Shown in pieces: positions 9,624-20,392 of a DNA stretch of 64,000 bases. The notes below the pieces were generated by a model. It was not told the origin of the DNA and did not search any database. It saw only the letters and a program-made list of their open reading frames with translations. How positions within the stretch are numbered: position 1 is the stretch's first letter; every line of letters begins with the position of its first letter. Both the position numbers and the translations under genes were made by a program. The stretch comes from Hyphomicrobiales bacterium (GTDB lineage Bacteria > Pseudomonadota > Alphaproteobacteria > Rhizobiales > Rhizobiaceae). The stretch is taken from assembly GCA_900472395.1 (NCBI GenBank), contig UCHV01000032.1, positions 1 through 64,000 of the forward strand, in the 5' to 3' direction.

Positions 9624-10457
9624 ATGGCAAAACCTCCCGCTTCTCCCTTTTTTGACGGTGCAAATTCCGCAGACAGGGCGGAAGCGGATGAAGTTTTTGT
9701 CGACGAGCGCGGGTTCTTTGCCGAACAGGCGGGCCGGCGCGACAATATCAAGAAGGCGATCGAGGCCAGCGGCGCAACGGAGCTGCCGGCGCATTACCAC
9801 GGCCACCGGGAACGCCTGCGCGAAAAATACCGCGATCATGGCGACACCTCGCTTGCCGATTACGAAATCCTCGAACTGCTTCTGTTCAGATCCATCCCGC
9901 GGCGGGACACCAAGCCGCTCGCCAAGACCCTGATCGCACGTTTCGGCAATCTTGCCGGCGTGCTCGGAGCGCCGCTCGGCCTCCTTCAGGAAATCAAAGG
10001 GGTCGGGGAGAATGTGGCTCTCGACCTGAAACTCGTCGCAACCGTCGGCCAGCGCATGCTGAAAAGCGAGTTACGCGAAAAGCAGGTCCTGTCCTCATGG
10101 TCGTCGGTCATCGATTATTGCCACGCGGCCATGGCCTATGAAGCCAGAGAGCAGTTTCGCGTCCTGTTCCTCGACAAGCGCAATGCGCTGATTGCCGACG
10201 AAATCCAGGGCAAGGGCACGGTCGATCACACGCCGGTCTATCCACGCGAAGTGGTGCGCCGCGCGCTCGAGCTTTCGGCAACCGCCATGATCCTCGTCCA
10301 CAACCATCCCAGCGGCGACCCGACGCCTTCTCGGGCTGATATCGACATGACCAAAACGATCATCGATACCGCCAAGCCGCTCGGCATCGCCGTGCACGAT
10401 CACATCATCATCGGCAAGGATGGCCATGCCAGCCTCAAGGGATTGAGGCTGGTCTGA
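9624..10457 (+). CDS. radC: RadC-family JAB/MPN-domain protein (UPF0758)
   Basis: A 277-residue protein with a helix-hairpin-helix-like N-terminal half (LADYEILELLLFRSIPRRDT, then EIKGVGENVA) and a C-terminal JAB1/MPN metalloprotease-like domain. The metal site HNHPSGDPTPSRAD is intact, with an upstream Glu in the DEIQGKG segment. Despite its name, RadC is not required for DNA repair in E. coli and its role is unknown. The ATG at 9624 follows the map stop by one base with AGGG just upstream; the frame stays open further upstream only by running across map. Confidence 0.92.
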   Translation: MAKPPASPFFDGANSADRAEADEVFVDERGFFAEQAGRRDNIKKAIEASGATELPAHYHGHRERLREKYRDHGDTSLADYEILELLLFRSIPRRDTKPLAKTLIARFGNLAGVLGAPLGLLQEIKGVGENVALDLKLVATVGQRMLKSELREKQVLSSWSSVIDYCHAAMAYEAREQFRVLFLDKRNALIADEIQGKGTVDHTPVYPREVVRRALELSATAMILVHNHPSGDPTPSRADIDMTKTIIDTAKPLGIAVHDHIIIGKDGHASLKGLRLV

Positions 10458-10461
10458 GCGT

Positions 10462-12282
<1,821 letters not shown>

Positions 12283-12284
12283 CG

Positions 12285-14069
12285 TCAACGCCCCACCGCA
12301 TAGGCCTGCATCAGGCGTGGTGTCGCCGCCGCCTTCAGCAGACCATCAGCCTCGCGTTTGGCGGCCGTCAGGCGGCCGACGCTCCAGGCATCCGACACGG
12401 TAACATCGTGGCCGCGCTTGCGCAGATCGCCCAGTACCGTCTCACCGACGCTGGCTTCCACCATGATGTTGCCCGGCTGGCTGGTACGCGGATAAAACGA
12501 ACCTGGGAAATGCGTGGTGTGGAAGAGCGGCATGTCGATGGTCGCCTGCAGGTTCATTCCGTGGTGCACGTAGCGCAGGAAGAACGGCAGCTGCCACTGG
12601 TCCTGCTGGTCGCCGCCGGGCGTGCCGAAGGCAAGCGTCGGACGGCCCTCATGCAGCGCCAGCGATGGCGTCAGCGTCGTGCGCGGGCGGCGGCCCGGCG
12701 CCAGCGAGGTGGGCAGGCCTTCCTTGAGCCAGAACATCTGGGCACGCGAATTGAGCGCGAAACCGAGGCCCGGCACGATCGGCGAAGACTGCAGCCAACC
12801 ACCGGAAGGCGTGGTCGAAACCATGTTTCCCCAACGGTCGATGACATCGATATGCACGGTGTCGCCGCGCTTTTCCGAAAGATGCGCCATGGTCGGTTCA
12901 TAGACCGCGCCCTTGCCGCTGAACGTGTCCAACATGGACATGGTAAGGTCATACTGGTTTTCGAAGCCCGGCAGCTTGCCGGGGCGCAGTTCGTAGGATG
13001 CTTCCGTGCCGATCAGCTTGCAGCGCTCGTCGTTATAGGCGTCCGACAGCAGCGTCTGCATCGGCACCTGCGCGAATTCCGGATCGCCGTAATAAACTTC
13101 GCGGTCGGCATAAGCGAGTTTCATCGCTTCCACGACCGTGTGCACGAATTCGGGACCGTTCGGATCCATCGCGGCAAGATCGAACTTCGACAGCAATGCC
13201 AGCGATTGCAGGAGAACTGGCCCCTGCCCCCAGCTCTGTGTCTTGGCAACCGTCCAGCCATGGTAATCGTAGGTCTGCGGCGCTTCGATCGTGGCGCTCC
13301 AGCCGGCCATGTCGGCAGCGGTCAGCACGCCCTTGTGTTTGGATCCACTGGCATCCATCACCTCGGCGGTCTTCAAGAAGTCCTCGATCGCCTCGGCAAC
13401 GAAACCGCGATAGAAAGCGTCGCGCGCCGCATCCACCTGTGCCTCACGGCCGCTAACCGCTTCCGATTCACGCACGATGCGCTTCCAGGTTTCGGCCAGA
13501 ACCGGGTTCTTGAAATTCGACAGCGGTTCGGGAGCCGAGCCGCCCGGCAGCCAGGTCTCGTAGGAGGTCGGCCATTCTTGTCTGAAGAATTCGGCCAGTC
13601 CCTTGATGGTGGCCGATACGCGCGGCAGCACCGGATGGCCCTGTTCCAGGTAATAGATCGCCGGTTCCAGTACGTCGCGCACGGACATGGTGCCGTAATC
13701 GCGCAGCATCAGCATCCAGCCATCGAAAGCGCCGGGAATGACGGTGGATAACAGTCCGTCGCCGGGGATAAGCTTCAGGCCTTTCGAGGTGTAATGCTCG
13801 ATAGTCGCACCGGCAGGCGCCGGTGCCTGCGCGCAGATGACCTCTACCTTGTCTTTCTTCGTGGAATAGATGATCGCCGGCATGTCGCCGCCGGGGCCGC
13901 ACAGATGCGGCTCCACCACCTGCAGCACGAAACCAGTGGCCACGGCAGCGTCGAAAGCATTGCCGCCCTTTTCGAGGATGGCCATGCCAACGGCAGACGC
14001 GATCCAGTGGGTCGAGGTGACGACACCGAAGGTACCTAGGATTTCTGGCCTTGTCGTAAAATCACTCAT
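12285..14069 (-). CDS. Gamma-glutamyltransferase-family Ntn hydrolase, no signal peptide
   Basis: The 594-residue protein has the family features ILEKGGNAFDAAVA, LCGPGGD, GLLSTVIPGAFDGW, AYADREVYYGDP, and the autocleavage/nucleophile segment GDTVHIDVIDRWGN with Thr404 as the likely new N terminus of the small subunit. Two oddities stand out. The N terminus has no signal peptide, whereas classical GGT is periplasmic. The segment equivalent to E. coli FREMAP reads ICAQAP, so the Arg that binds the substrate carboxylate is a Cys (C79). Function may therefore be a gamma-glutamyl or N-acyl hydrolase of changed specificity, acting in the cytoplasm on imported substrate. It sits between the permease and ATPase genes of one operon. 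Confidence 0.85.
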   Translation of the reverse strand: MSDFTTRPEILGTFGVVTSTHWIASAVGMAILEKGGNAFDAAVATGFVLQVVEPHLCGPGGDMPAIIYSTKKDKVEVICAQAPAPAGATIEHYTSKGLKLIPGDGLLSTVIPGAFDGWMLMLRDYGTMSVRDVLEPAIYYLEQGHPVLPRVSATIKGLAEFFRQEWPTSYETWLPGGSAPEPLSNFKNPVLAETWKRIVRESEAVSGREAQVDAARDAFYRGFVAEAIEDFLKTAEVMDASGSKHKGVLTAADMAGWSATIEAPQTYDYHGWTVAKTQSWGQGPVLLQSLALLSKFDLAAMDPNGPEFVHTVVEAMKLAYADREVYYGDPEFAQVPMQTLLSDAYNDERCKLIGTEASYELRPGKLPGFENQYDLTMSMLDTFSGKGAVYEPTMAHLSEKRGDTVHIDVIDRWGNMVSTTPSGGWLQSSPIVPGLGFALNSRAQMFWLKEGLPTSLAPGRRPRTTLTPSLALHEGRPTLAFGTPGGDQQDQWQLPFFLRYVHHGMNLQATIDMPLFHTTHFPGSFYPRTSQPGNIMVEASVGETVLGDLRKRGHDVTVSDAWSVGRLTAAKREADGLLKAAATPRLMQAYAVGR

Positions 14070-14087
14070 GCTTGCATTCCTTGCAAA

Positions 14088-14960
14088 TTAGCTTTCACGG
14101 GGGTCCAGCGCATCGCGCAGACCATCGCCGAGAAGATTGAAACCGATAACCACGAGGAAGATCGCGGCACCCGGCCACATCGCCATCCATGGCGCCTGGG
14201 TCAAAAAGTTCTTGGCGACATTGAGCATCGAGCCCCATGAGGGTGCCGGTGCCTGCTGGCCAAGACCGAGGAAGGAAAGCGAGGCTTCTGCAATGATGGC
14301 GGTCGCCACCGTCAGCGTCGCCTGCACGATGATCGGGGCAAACACGTTGGGCAGAATATAACGCGTCATGATGTCGACATGGCCGAGACCGACCGACCGT
14401 GCACCCTCGACATAATCCTCCGTTTTCACTGCCAGAACCTGTCCGCGCGTCAGCCGTACGAAAATCGGCATGGCGGAAAGACCGATTGCGATCATCGCAT
14501 TGGTAAGGCTCGGGCCCAGAAAGGCGGCAAGTGCAATCGCGGTGATCAGGAAGGGCATGGCAAGCAACGCTTCGGTGATACGCTGAATGAACTGATCGAC
14601 CCAGCCGCCGAAATAACCCGACAGCAGGCCGAACGGTACACCGATAACAACGGCAATAGCCACCGAGATGACACCCGCCATCAGCGAGGCGCGCGCGCCC
14701 CAGATCATGCGGGAGAGAATATCGCGGCCGAGATCGTCTGTGCCGAGCCAGTGAGCGGCCGACGGCGCCTTGCGGATCGCACCCCAACTGGTGGCGACCG
14801 GATCGGGGATCGGCAGGATGGGCGCCAGGATCGCCAGGAGGGCGAAGAAAGCGATGATCACCAGCCCAACCAGCGAACCGCGATTGGCCTTCATCTTGCG
14901 CCATGCACGGCCTTTTTCGCGGGGTTTGAGGATGGGAGCAACTGGTTCGATAACGGTCAT
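14088..14960 (-). CDS. ABC transporter permease, DppC/GsiD family
   Basis: Inner-membrane permease of the peptide/nickel family, 290 residues. A cytoplasmic basic N terminus (ending WRKMKANRGSL) is followed by the OppC N-terminal span, a periplasmic loop with the family hallmark HWLGTDDLGRDILSRMIWGAR, and about five further spans. The EAA loop that docks to the ATPase is ARSVGLGHVDIMTRYILPN. The ATG at 14960 overlaps the stop of the upstream permease (ATGA), showing translational coupling; the frame is open further upstream but that part overlaps the partner gene. Confidence 0.93.
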   Translation of the reverse strand: MTVIEPVAPILKPREKGRAWRKMKANRGSLVGLVIIAFFALLAILAPILPIPDPVATSWGAIRKAPSAAHWLGTDDLGRDILSRMIWGARASLMAGVISVAIAVVIGVPFGLLSGYFGGWVDQFIQRITEALLAMPFLITAIALAAFLGPSLTNAMIAIGLSAMPIFVRLTRGQVLAVKTEDYVEGARSVGLGHVDIMTRYILPNVFAPIIVQATLTVATAIIAEASLSFLGLGQQAPAPSWGSMLNVAKNFLTQAPWMAMWPGAAIFLVVIGFNLLGDGLRDALDPRES

Positions 14961-15904
14961 AGCGAAGCCCTCAGACGCGGGTTGAGAGCCGCGTAAAGCA
15001 CGTCGGCAATCAGGTTCATCAGAATGAAACCGATGGCCGTGCACATGACGATGCCCTGCACCACGGCGTAGTCACGGGTAAAGACGGCATCGACCGTCAT
15101 CTTGCCGAAACCGGGAATGGTGAAAATCTGCTCGGTCAGAACGGCACCGGCCAGAAGCTCGCCGAACAGCAACGCCGTCAGCGTGATGATCGGCAGAAGC
15201 GCGTTGCGGAACGTGTGGCTGAGGATGATTTCACGCGGCGACAGGCCCTTTGCGCGGGCAGTGCGGATGTAATCGGAACTCAGCACACCGAGCATGGCGG
15301 AACGCGTGTGGCGCATCAACTGAGCGGCAAGCGCCGTCGACAGCACGAAGGCCGGCATGATCATGGTTTTGATCGAGCGCACCGGATCGACGAAGATCGA
15401 TTCGTAACCGGATGCCGGAAGCCAGCCGAGTTGCACCGAAATCAGCAGGATCAGCATGATGCCGAGCCAGAAATTCGGCACCGACAGGCCGGACAGAGCA
15501 ACTATATTGGCGATGTAATCGATCGCGCGGTTCTTGTAGACGGCCGCGAGAATACCGGTCGGAATGCCGATCAATAGCGCAAAGATCATCGCCATCGTGG
15601 CAAGCTGGATCGTGACCGGCAGTTTCTGGCCGATCAACTCCAGCACCGGCTGGTTGGTGCGCAGCGAGATGCCGAAATCGCCTGTCAACATGCCGCCGAG
15701 CCAGCGGAAATACTGGATGATGACCGGATCGTTGAAGTGATATTTTTCGCGCAGCAGCGCCAGCACGGCCGGATCGCGTTCCTCACCCGCCATAGCGAGG
15801 ATGGGGTCGCCCGGCAGAAGTTTCTGCAGCGAAAAAACGAAGATCGAGATGATCAACAGCGTCGGGATTGCGACAAGCAGCCGCTTGCCGATGTAAACAG
15901 GCAT
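14957..15904 (-). CDS. ABC transporter permease, DppB/GsiC family
   Basis: Partner permease, 315 residues, with six predicted membrane spans. It begins with the typical first span (KRLLVAIPTLLIISIFVFSL), then LLPGDP, the long periplasmic region with YFRWLGGMLTGDFGIS, and the EAA loop ARAKGLSPREIILSHTFRNALLP. It lies 59 bp after the binding-protein gene and overlaps the next permease by 4 bp. Confidence 0.93.
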   Translation of the reverse strand: MPVYIGKRLLVAIPTLLIISIFVFSLQKLLPGDPILAMAGEERDPAVLALLREKYHFNDPVIIQYFRWLGGMLTGDFGISLRTNQPVLELIGQKLPVTIQLATMAMIFALLIGIPTGILAAVYKNRAIDYIANIVALSGLSVPNFWLGIMLILLISVQLGWLPASGYESIFVDPVRSIKTMIMPAFVLSTALAAQLMRHTRSAMLGVLSSDYIRTARAKGLSPREIILSHTFRNALLPIITLTALLFGELLAGAVLTEQIFTIPGFGKMTVDAVFTRDYAVVQGIVMCTAIGFILMNLIADVLYAALNPRLRASL

Positions 15905-15963
15905 GTCGCCCTCCTGATATCAGGGGCCGCGCGGAGTTTTCCCGCGCGGCAAGGTGGTCAGGA

Positions 15964-17472
15964 TTACTTCTTGGAAACGCCCAGCAGGCGGATCATGCCG
16001 TCCGGCGAAGGCTGGAAGCCCTCGACCTTCTTGGAGATCCCGTAAGCATATGGCTGGTGACCGATATAGATGATCGGCAGTTCGTCATTGAGGATTACGT
16101 TGGCCGCATCGTATTTCTGCTTGCGCACGGCATCGTCCTGCGAAGCGCGGGCTTCATCCAGCAGCTTGTCGACTTCCGGGTTGCAATATTTCACATCGTT
16201 GAGGCCGCCCTTGCAGGTGACGAACTGGTGAACATTGCCATCCGGATCGATACGGCCGGACCAGTCGGAACGGCTGAGCTGGTAGTTGCCGGCGGTCTGC
16301 TCGGAAAGCAGCGTCGCAAATTCGGTCGCCTTCAGCGTCGCGTTGAAGCCGGCCTCGGCCACCATCGACTGGATGACCTGCATGGCCTGCGTCTGCAGGG
16401 TATTGTTGGCGTGCTGAAGCTCGATATCGACCGTCTCGTAGCCAGCTTCCTTCATCAGCTGCTTGGCCTTTTCGATGTCACGCGCCGGCACCGGCAGGTC
16501 CTTGTTGTACCAGGGGCTGGTCGACGGGAATGGCTGATTGCCGGCAAGCGACGTGCCTTCGAAAACGATCTGCCCAAGCGCCTCACGGTCGATCGACAGC
16601 GAGAAGGCCTGGCGCAGGCGCTTGTCCTTGCCCATCGGGTTGTCGGCGCGCGCACCGTTGCCGATGTTGACGTAGATACCCATGTTGCCCGGGCCGATGA
16701 CATCGGCATAGGTGAGGTTCGGATCGTCCTTCACCGACTGTGCGTCGGAGGCTGCAATACGCTCGGCGATATCGAGATCACCCGAGCGCAGGTTTGCAAG
16801 CTTCACGGTCGTGTCCGGGATCGGCAGGAAAGTCACCTTGTCGACGAGGATGCGGTCCTTGTCCCAGTAGTCGGCGAACTTTTCGAGCACGATACGGTCC
16901 TGCTGGATGCGCTCGACGAACTTGAACGGGCCGGCGCAAACCGGCTTGGAGCCGAAATTGGCGCCGAGTTCCTTGGCAGCCTTGGGGCCGACGATCATGC
17001 CGGCGCGGTCGGTCAGCTGCGCCAAAAGCGTCACGTCGGCGGTCTTCAACGTGAACTTAACTTCCAGCGGGCCGGTCGCCTCGACCTTTTCAACCGACGA
17101 AAGCTCGCTCTTGCGGCGCGATTCCGTCATGGTCATGTTGCGTTCCATCGTGGCGACAACGGCCGCCGCATCCAGAACCTCGCCGTCGTGGAATTTCACG
17201 CCGTCGCGGATCTTCATCGTCAGCGCCTTGCCGTCTTCGGACCACGACCATTCGGTCGCCAGCTGCGGCACGATCTTCATGTTCTGGTCGATATCGACCA
17301 GCTTGTCGCACATCGACGTGTAAACGAGGCGGCCGACGAAGCTGCGCGACTGCGCCGGATCGAGAACGTCGGCGTCGTCATTGATGCCGATGCGCAATTC
17401 GGAAGACATGGCGGGAAATGCCAGGAATACGCCTGCAAGCAGCGCGGATGTCAGGCTTGTGATTTTTTTCAT
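15964..17472 (-). CDS. Periplasmic peptide-binding protein, SBP family 5
   Basis: The substrate-capturing component of the importer, 502 residues. A cleavable signal peptide (MKKITSLTSALLAGVFLAFPA) precedes a family-5 solute-binding fold with IGINDDADVLDPAQS near the N terminus, the family core TWSWSEDGKALT-like segment, and YFSLSIDREAL-type motif (here AFSLSIDREALGQIVFEG). Family members bind di- and oligopeptides, glutathione, opines or nickel; substrate cannot be read from sequence. The start at 17472 has AGAGGA eight bases upstream; the longer frame from 17544 adds residues that do not look like a signal peptide. It follows gntR by 80 bp. Confidence 0.92.
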   Translation of the reverse strand: MKKITSLTSALLAGVFLAFPAMSSELRIGINDDADVLDPAQSRSFVGRLVYTSMCDKLVDIDQNMKIVPQLATEWSWSEDGKALTMKIRDGVKFHDGEVLDAAAVVATMERNMTMTESRRKSELSSVEKVEATGPLEVKFTLKTADVTLLAQLTDRAGMIVGPKAAKELGANFGSKPVCAGPFKFVERIQQDRIVLEKFADYWDKDRILVDKVTFLPIPDTTVKLANLRSGDLDIAERIAASDAQSVKDDPNLTYADVIGPGNMGIYVNIGNGARADNPMGKDKRLRQAFSLSIDREALGQIVFEGTSLAGNQPFPSTSPWYNKDLPVPARDIEKAKQLMKEAGYETVDIELQHANNTLQTQAMQVIQSMVAEAGFNATLKATEFATLLSEQTAGNYQLSRSDWSGRIDPDGNVHQFVTCKGGLNDVKYCNPEVDKLLDEARASQDDAVRKQKYDAANVILNDELPIIYIGHQPYAYGISKKVEGFQPSPDGMIRLLGVSKK

Positions 17473-17552
17473 GTTCGATCCTCTGGTGTGGTTTTGTCTG
17501 TTGGCAGTGTTGTTTTTGGCCGTCCGAAACGGTGCGGCAGGCATGCTATGGT

Positions 17553-18335
17553 TCAGGAGATGGCGCTGATCCTGCCTTCCTCCTCGACGATCTCAAGCGC
17601 CGCAATTTCCGTATCCGTCATGCCGGACGCATCGAGCGAGGTGGCACGGATCAGCCGTTCCTGGTGCATCAGCAGGTGCTGGCGCATCGCCTCTCCCGCC
17701 CTGCCCGGATCGCGCGCCTCGATCGCGTCCACGATCAGGTGATGCTGCTGATAGGAAGCCTCGGCGCTGCCGCCGGCGCGGCGGGCGCGTTCGCGGATTG
17801 CCTGCCAGGCGGCATCCTGGCGAATGCGGTTGACGACGTCGAAAATCGACAAAAACAGCTGGTTTCCGGCACTCTTGGCGATCTGCCGGTGCAGCGCCCC
17901 GTCCCAAAGCTCCTTGGCGTCGGCATCCGTCCTGTCTTCGATCTTCTCCGCCAGCATGCGCATGCGTTCGATCTCGGCCGGCTTTGCCCGCATGGCAGCG
18001 AGTTGCGCCAGTTGCGGCTCGATGCGCAGGCGCACCTCCATGATCTCCATGATGTCGGTACCATCGACCAGCGCGTCGACATGACTGCCCCATTCGTCCG
18101 GCTTTTCGCCGACAAATGTTCCTGCACCCTGGCGACGCCAGATCAGGCCTTCTGATTCCAGCACTTCCAGCGCACGGCGAACGGAACGGCGGCCGACGCC
18201 CAGCGTCTCGGTCAGGGCGCGCTCGGTCGGCAATTTGCCATCCGCCAGCTCGCCGCTGCCGATCAGAGCCCGCAAACGCTCCAGCGCATAGGCAGAGTTA
18301 TCATGGGAGGTTTCGCTCAAGGCCAGACCAATCAA
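17553..18335 (-). CDS. GntR-family transcriptional regulator, FadR/FCD subfamily
   Basis: A 260-residue repressor-like regulator. The N-terminal winged helix (about residues 13-80, LPTERALTETLGVGRRSVRRAL then LIWRRQGAGTFVG) is followed by an all-helical FCD ligand domain with conserved His residues (DGALHRQIAKSAGNQLF and HHLIVDAIEARD). It heads the importer operon and probably controls it and itself. No ATG is in the right place: the frame opens with TTG at 18335, and a second TTG lies five codons later. The perfect palindrome at 18337-18357 sits immediately upstream and is the obvious operator candidate. Confidence 0.9.
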   Translation of the reverse strand: MIGLALSETSHDNSAYALERLRALIGSGELADGKLPTERALTETLGVGRRSVRRALEVLESEGLIWRRQGAGTFVGEKPDEWGSHVDALVDGTDIMEIMEVRLRIEPQLAQLAAMRAKPAEIERMRMLAEKIEDRTDADAKELWDGALHRQIAKSAGNQLFLSIFDVVNRIRQDAAWQAIRERARRAGGSAEASYQQHHLIVDAIEARDPGRAGEAMRQHLLMHQERLIRATSLDASGMTDTEIAALEIVEEEGRISAIS

Positions 18336-18336
18336 T

Positions 18337-18357
18337 GAACCAATTTGGAATTGGTTC
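18337..18357. promoter_or_regulatory. Perfect 9-3-9 inverted repeat, candidate GntR operator
   Basis: The sequence GAACCAATT-TGG-AATTGGTTC is a perfect inverted repeat with 9-bp arms and a 3-bp spacer. It ends two bases before the likely start of the GntR gene, so a bound regulator would block its transcription or initiation. Assignment to this regulator is inferred from position only. Confidence 0.65.
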
Positions 18358-18406
18358 CAAAAAACGGCAATTTCTTACATTCGTCAAGCGCATTTATGCC
18401 TAGATT

Positions 18407-18447
18407 TGCGCACTGCACAAACGTTGTGCACATGCGCAAAATTTGCG
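18407..18447. promoter_or_regulatory. Nested dyad symmetries between gntR and sthA
   Basis: Three symmetries overlap here. TGCACAA-ACG-TTGTGCA is a perfect 7-3-7 repeat (18414-18430). It is flanked on both sides by the self-complementary TGCGCA (18407-18412 and 18433-18438). CGCAAA-A-TTTGCG follows (18435-18447). The cluster lies about 100 bp upstream of sthA and 70 bp upstream of the divergent gntR. It is likely a regulator-binding region; the protein is unknown. Confidence 0.45.
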
Positions 18448-18544
18448 ATGCGACTTATCAAACGGTAATAAAAATCAGGTAGAAATCGCGACCATTGGTC
18501 GCCATATTGCGCACTCGACCGAGCATCAGAAGCCGGAGCTTTTT

Positions 18545-20041
18545 ATGAACCACTATGATCTGATCGTCGTCGGCAGCGGCCCCGCAGGCCGCCGCGCCGC
18601 CATCCAGGCTGCAAAGCTGGACAAGAAGGTGCTCGTCATCGAGCAGGGCAAGCGTGTCGGTGGGGTCTCCGTGCACACCGGCACGATCCCCTCCAAGACG
18701 CTGCGCGAAACGGCGCTCAACCTTTCCGGCTGGCGCGAGCGTGGCTTTTACGGCCTCTCCTACCGCGTCAAACAGGAAATCAGCGCCGAGGATCTGCGTC
18801 GCCGACTGCTGATCACGCTCGACCACGAAGTGGAAGTGCTGGAACACCAGTTTTCCCGTAACCGCGTCCAGCTGATGCGCGGCAAGGCGACATTCGTCGC
18901 CAAGGACACGCTGGCTATCGAAAAGGAAGACGGCGAGATCCTGCACGTCAACGGCAAGAGCATCCTGCTCGCCGTCGGCACCAAACCTTTCCGCCCGGAT
19001 TACATTCCCTTCGACCACAAGACCGTGCTCGACAGCGACGAACTGCTGGATATCGAGAAACTGCCGCGCTCCATGGTGGTTATCGGCGCTGGCGTTATCG
19101 GCATCGAATACGCCACGATCTTTTCCGCGCTCGACACAGCCGTGACTGTCATCGATCCAAAATCAACCATGCTCGACTTCATCGATCGGGAAATAGTCGA
19201 GGACTTCACCTACCAGCTGCGCGACCGCAACATGAAGCTGCTGCTTGGCCAGAAGGCCGAGAAAGTGGAGCGACTGCCGGATGGCAAGGTCAGCGTCACC
19301 GTCGATACGGGCCGCCGTATTGTTGCCGACATGGTTCTTTTCGCCGCCGGCCGCATGGGCGCCACCGACAACCTCAACCTTGCGGCAGCCGGCCTTGAAG
19401 CCGATAGCCGAGGCCGCCTCAAGGTCAATCCGGAAACGTTCGAGACCTCCGTTCCCGGCATCTTTGCCGCCGGTGACGTCGTCGGCTTCCCGAGCCTTGC
19501 CTCGACCTCGATGGAACAGGGCCGCATCGCCGCCCGCGTTGCCGTTGGCGCCATGGCGAAGGAACCGCAGAAATACTTCCCCTACGGTATCTATGCCGTG
19601 CCGGAAATTTCCACCTGCGGCCTGACAGAAGAAGAGATGAAGGAACGCGGCATTCCTTACGAATGCGGCATTGCCCGTTTCCGCGAAACCTCGCGTGGCC
19701 ACATCATGGGCCTCGACAGCGGCATGCTGAAGCTGATCTTCTCGCTGAAGACCCGCCGCCTGCTCGGCGTCCACATCATCGGCGAAACGGCGACCGAACT
19801 CGTTCACATTGGCCAGGCCGTACTCAACCTGAAGGGCACCGTCGAATATTTCGTCGAAAACACCTTCAATTATCCGACCCTTGCCGAAGCCTACAAGATC
19901 GCAGGCCTTGATGCCTGGAACCGCATGGGGCCGCCCGTCCCGAAGGCGGATGCACCGGCAGCCGTCGCAGGCCAATCGGCAGACAGCGTGACCGCTGCCG
20001 AAACCGCCGAGCCAGCAAAGAAAAAAGCCGCCGCCAAGTGA
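18545..20041 (+). CDS. sthA: Soluble (Si-specific) NAD(P)+ transhydrogenase
   Basis: A flavoprotein that moves reducing equivalents between NADPH and NAD+. The 498-residue chain has the FAD dinucleotide-binding motif GSGPAG (10-15), the NAD(P) motif GAGVIGIEYATIF, the FAD segment FAAGDVVGFPSLAST and a dimerisation domain. The site where related disulfide reductases have two Cys reads GTIPSKT (46-52), as in SthA, which separates it from lipoamide dehydrogenase or mercuric reductase. The C terminus carries an extra Ala/Lys-rich tail of about 30 residues. The ATG at 18545 has CGGAG upstream; an open frame from 18443 is longer but unsupported. Confidence 0.93.
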   Translation: MNHYDLIVVGSGPAGRRAAIQAAKLDKKVLVIEQGKRVGGVSVHTGTIPSKTLRETALNLSGWRERGFYGLSYRVKQEISAEDLRRRLLITLDHEVEVLEHQFSRNRVQLMRGKATFVAKDTLAIEKEDGEILHVNGKSILLAVGTKPFRPDYIPFDHKTVLDSDELLDIEKLPRSMVVIGAGVIGIEYATIFSALDTAVTVIDPKSTMLDFIDREIVEDFTYQLRDRNMKLLLGQKAEKVERLPDGKVSVTVDTGRRIVADMVLFAAGRMGATDNLNLAAAGLEADSRGRLKVNPETFETSVPGIFAAGDVVGFPSLASTSMEQGRIAARVAVGAMAKEPQKYFPYGIYAVPEISTCGLTEEEMKERGIPYECGIARFRETSRGHIMGLDSGMLKLIFSLKTRRLLGVHIIGETATELVHIGQAVLNLKGTVEYFVENTFNYPTLAEAYKIAGLDAWNRMGPPVPKADAPAAVAGQSADSVTAAETAEPAKKKAAAK

Positions 20042-20382
20042 GGCGGCCGCTTGGAAAGGAACGGCCACGTTTTGGCCAGCGCCACCCGGTGCTGGCCTAC
20101 CTCGCCACGCTGACGGTCATCGCACTGTTTGCGCTGTTCCCGCTGATCTCCGCCCTCACCAGTATTTCCATCGCCGATGCGGCCGGCTGCCGCGTCGATG
20201 AAGCCGGCGCCTATCCATGCGTCATCTTCGGCACCGATTTCGGCGAACTGCTTGGTTTTCTTTTCGTGCTGGGCTGGCTCGGCATGGCAACGATCCCTCT
20301 CGGGTTCCTGTGCTTTCTCGTCTGGACCGGTTTCGTGATCGCCCGCGTCATTCGCAAGCGCCGCCGCCAGACACAGCAGTAG
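20038..20382 (+). CDS. Small membrane protein, two predicted spans, function unknown
   Basis: A 114-residue protein starting at a GTG that overlaps the sthA stop (GTGA), which implies translational coupling. It has a basic N terminus, a first span (ATLTVIALFALFPLISAL), a loop with two Cys that could form a disulfide (AAGCRVDEAGAYPCVIFG), a second long hydrophobic region (LLGFLFVLGWLGMATIPLG and FLCFLVWTGFVIA) and a very basic C terminus. I do not recognise the family. A terminator follows, closing the sthA unit. Confidence 0.7.
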   Translation: MRRPLGKERPRFGQRHPVLAYLATLTVIALFALFPLISALTSISIADAAGCRVDEAGAYPCVIFGTDFGELLGFLFVLGWLGMATIPLGFLCFLVWTGFVIARVIRKRRRQTQQ

Positions 20383-20392
20383 AAAACCGGAC

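Noticed and set aside
12408..13751. A 447-codon plus-strand frame opposite the GGT-like gene
   Set aside because: Antisense shadow, rich in Arg, His and Gln, with no motifs or ribosome site.
15868..17742. A 624-codon plus-strand frame opposite the binding protein and into gntR
   Set aside because: Crosses two well-supported genes on the other strand and resembles nothing known.
18545..20041. Dihydrolipoamide dehydrogenase or mercuric reductase
   Set aside because: The redox-active Cys pair is missing (GTIPSKT), which is the SthA signature.
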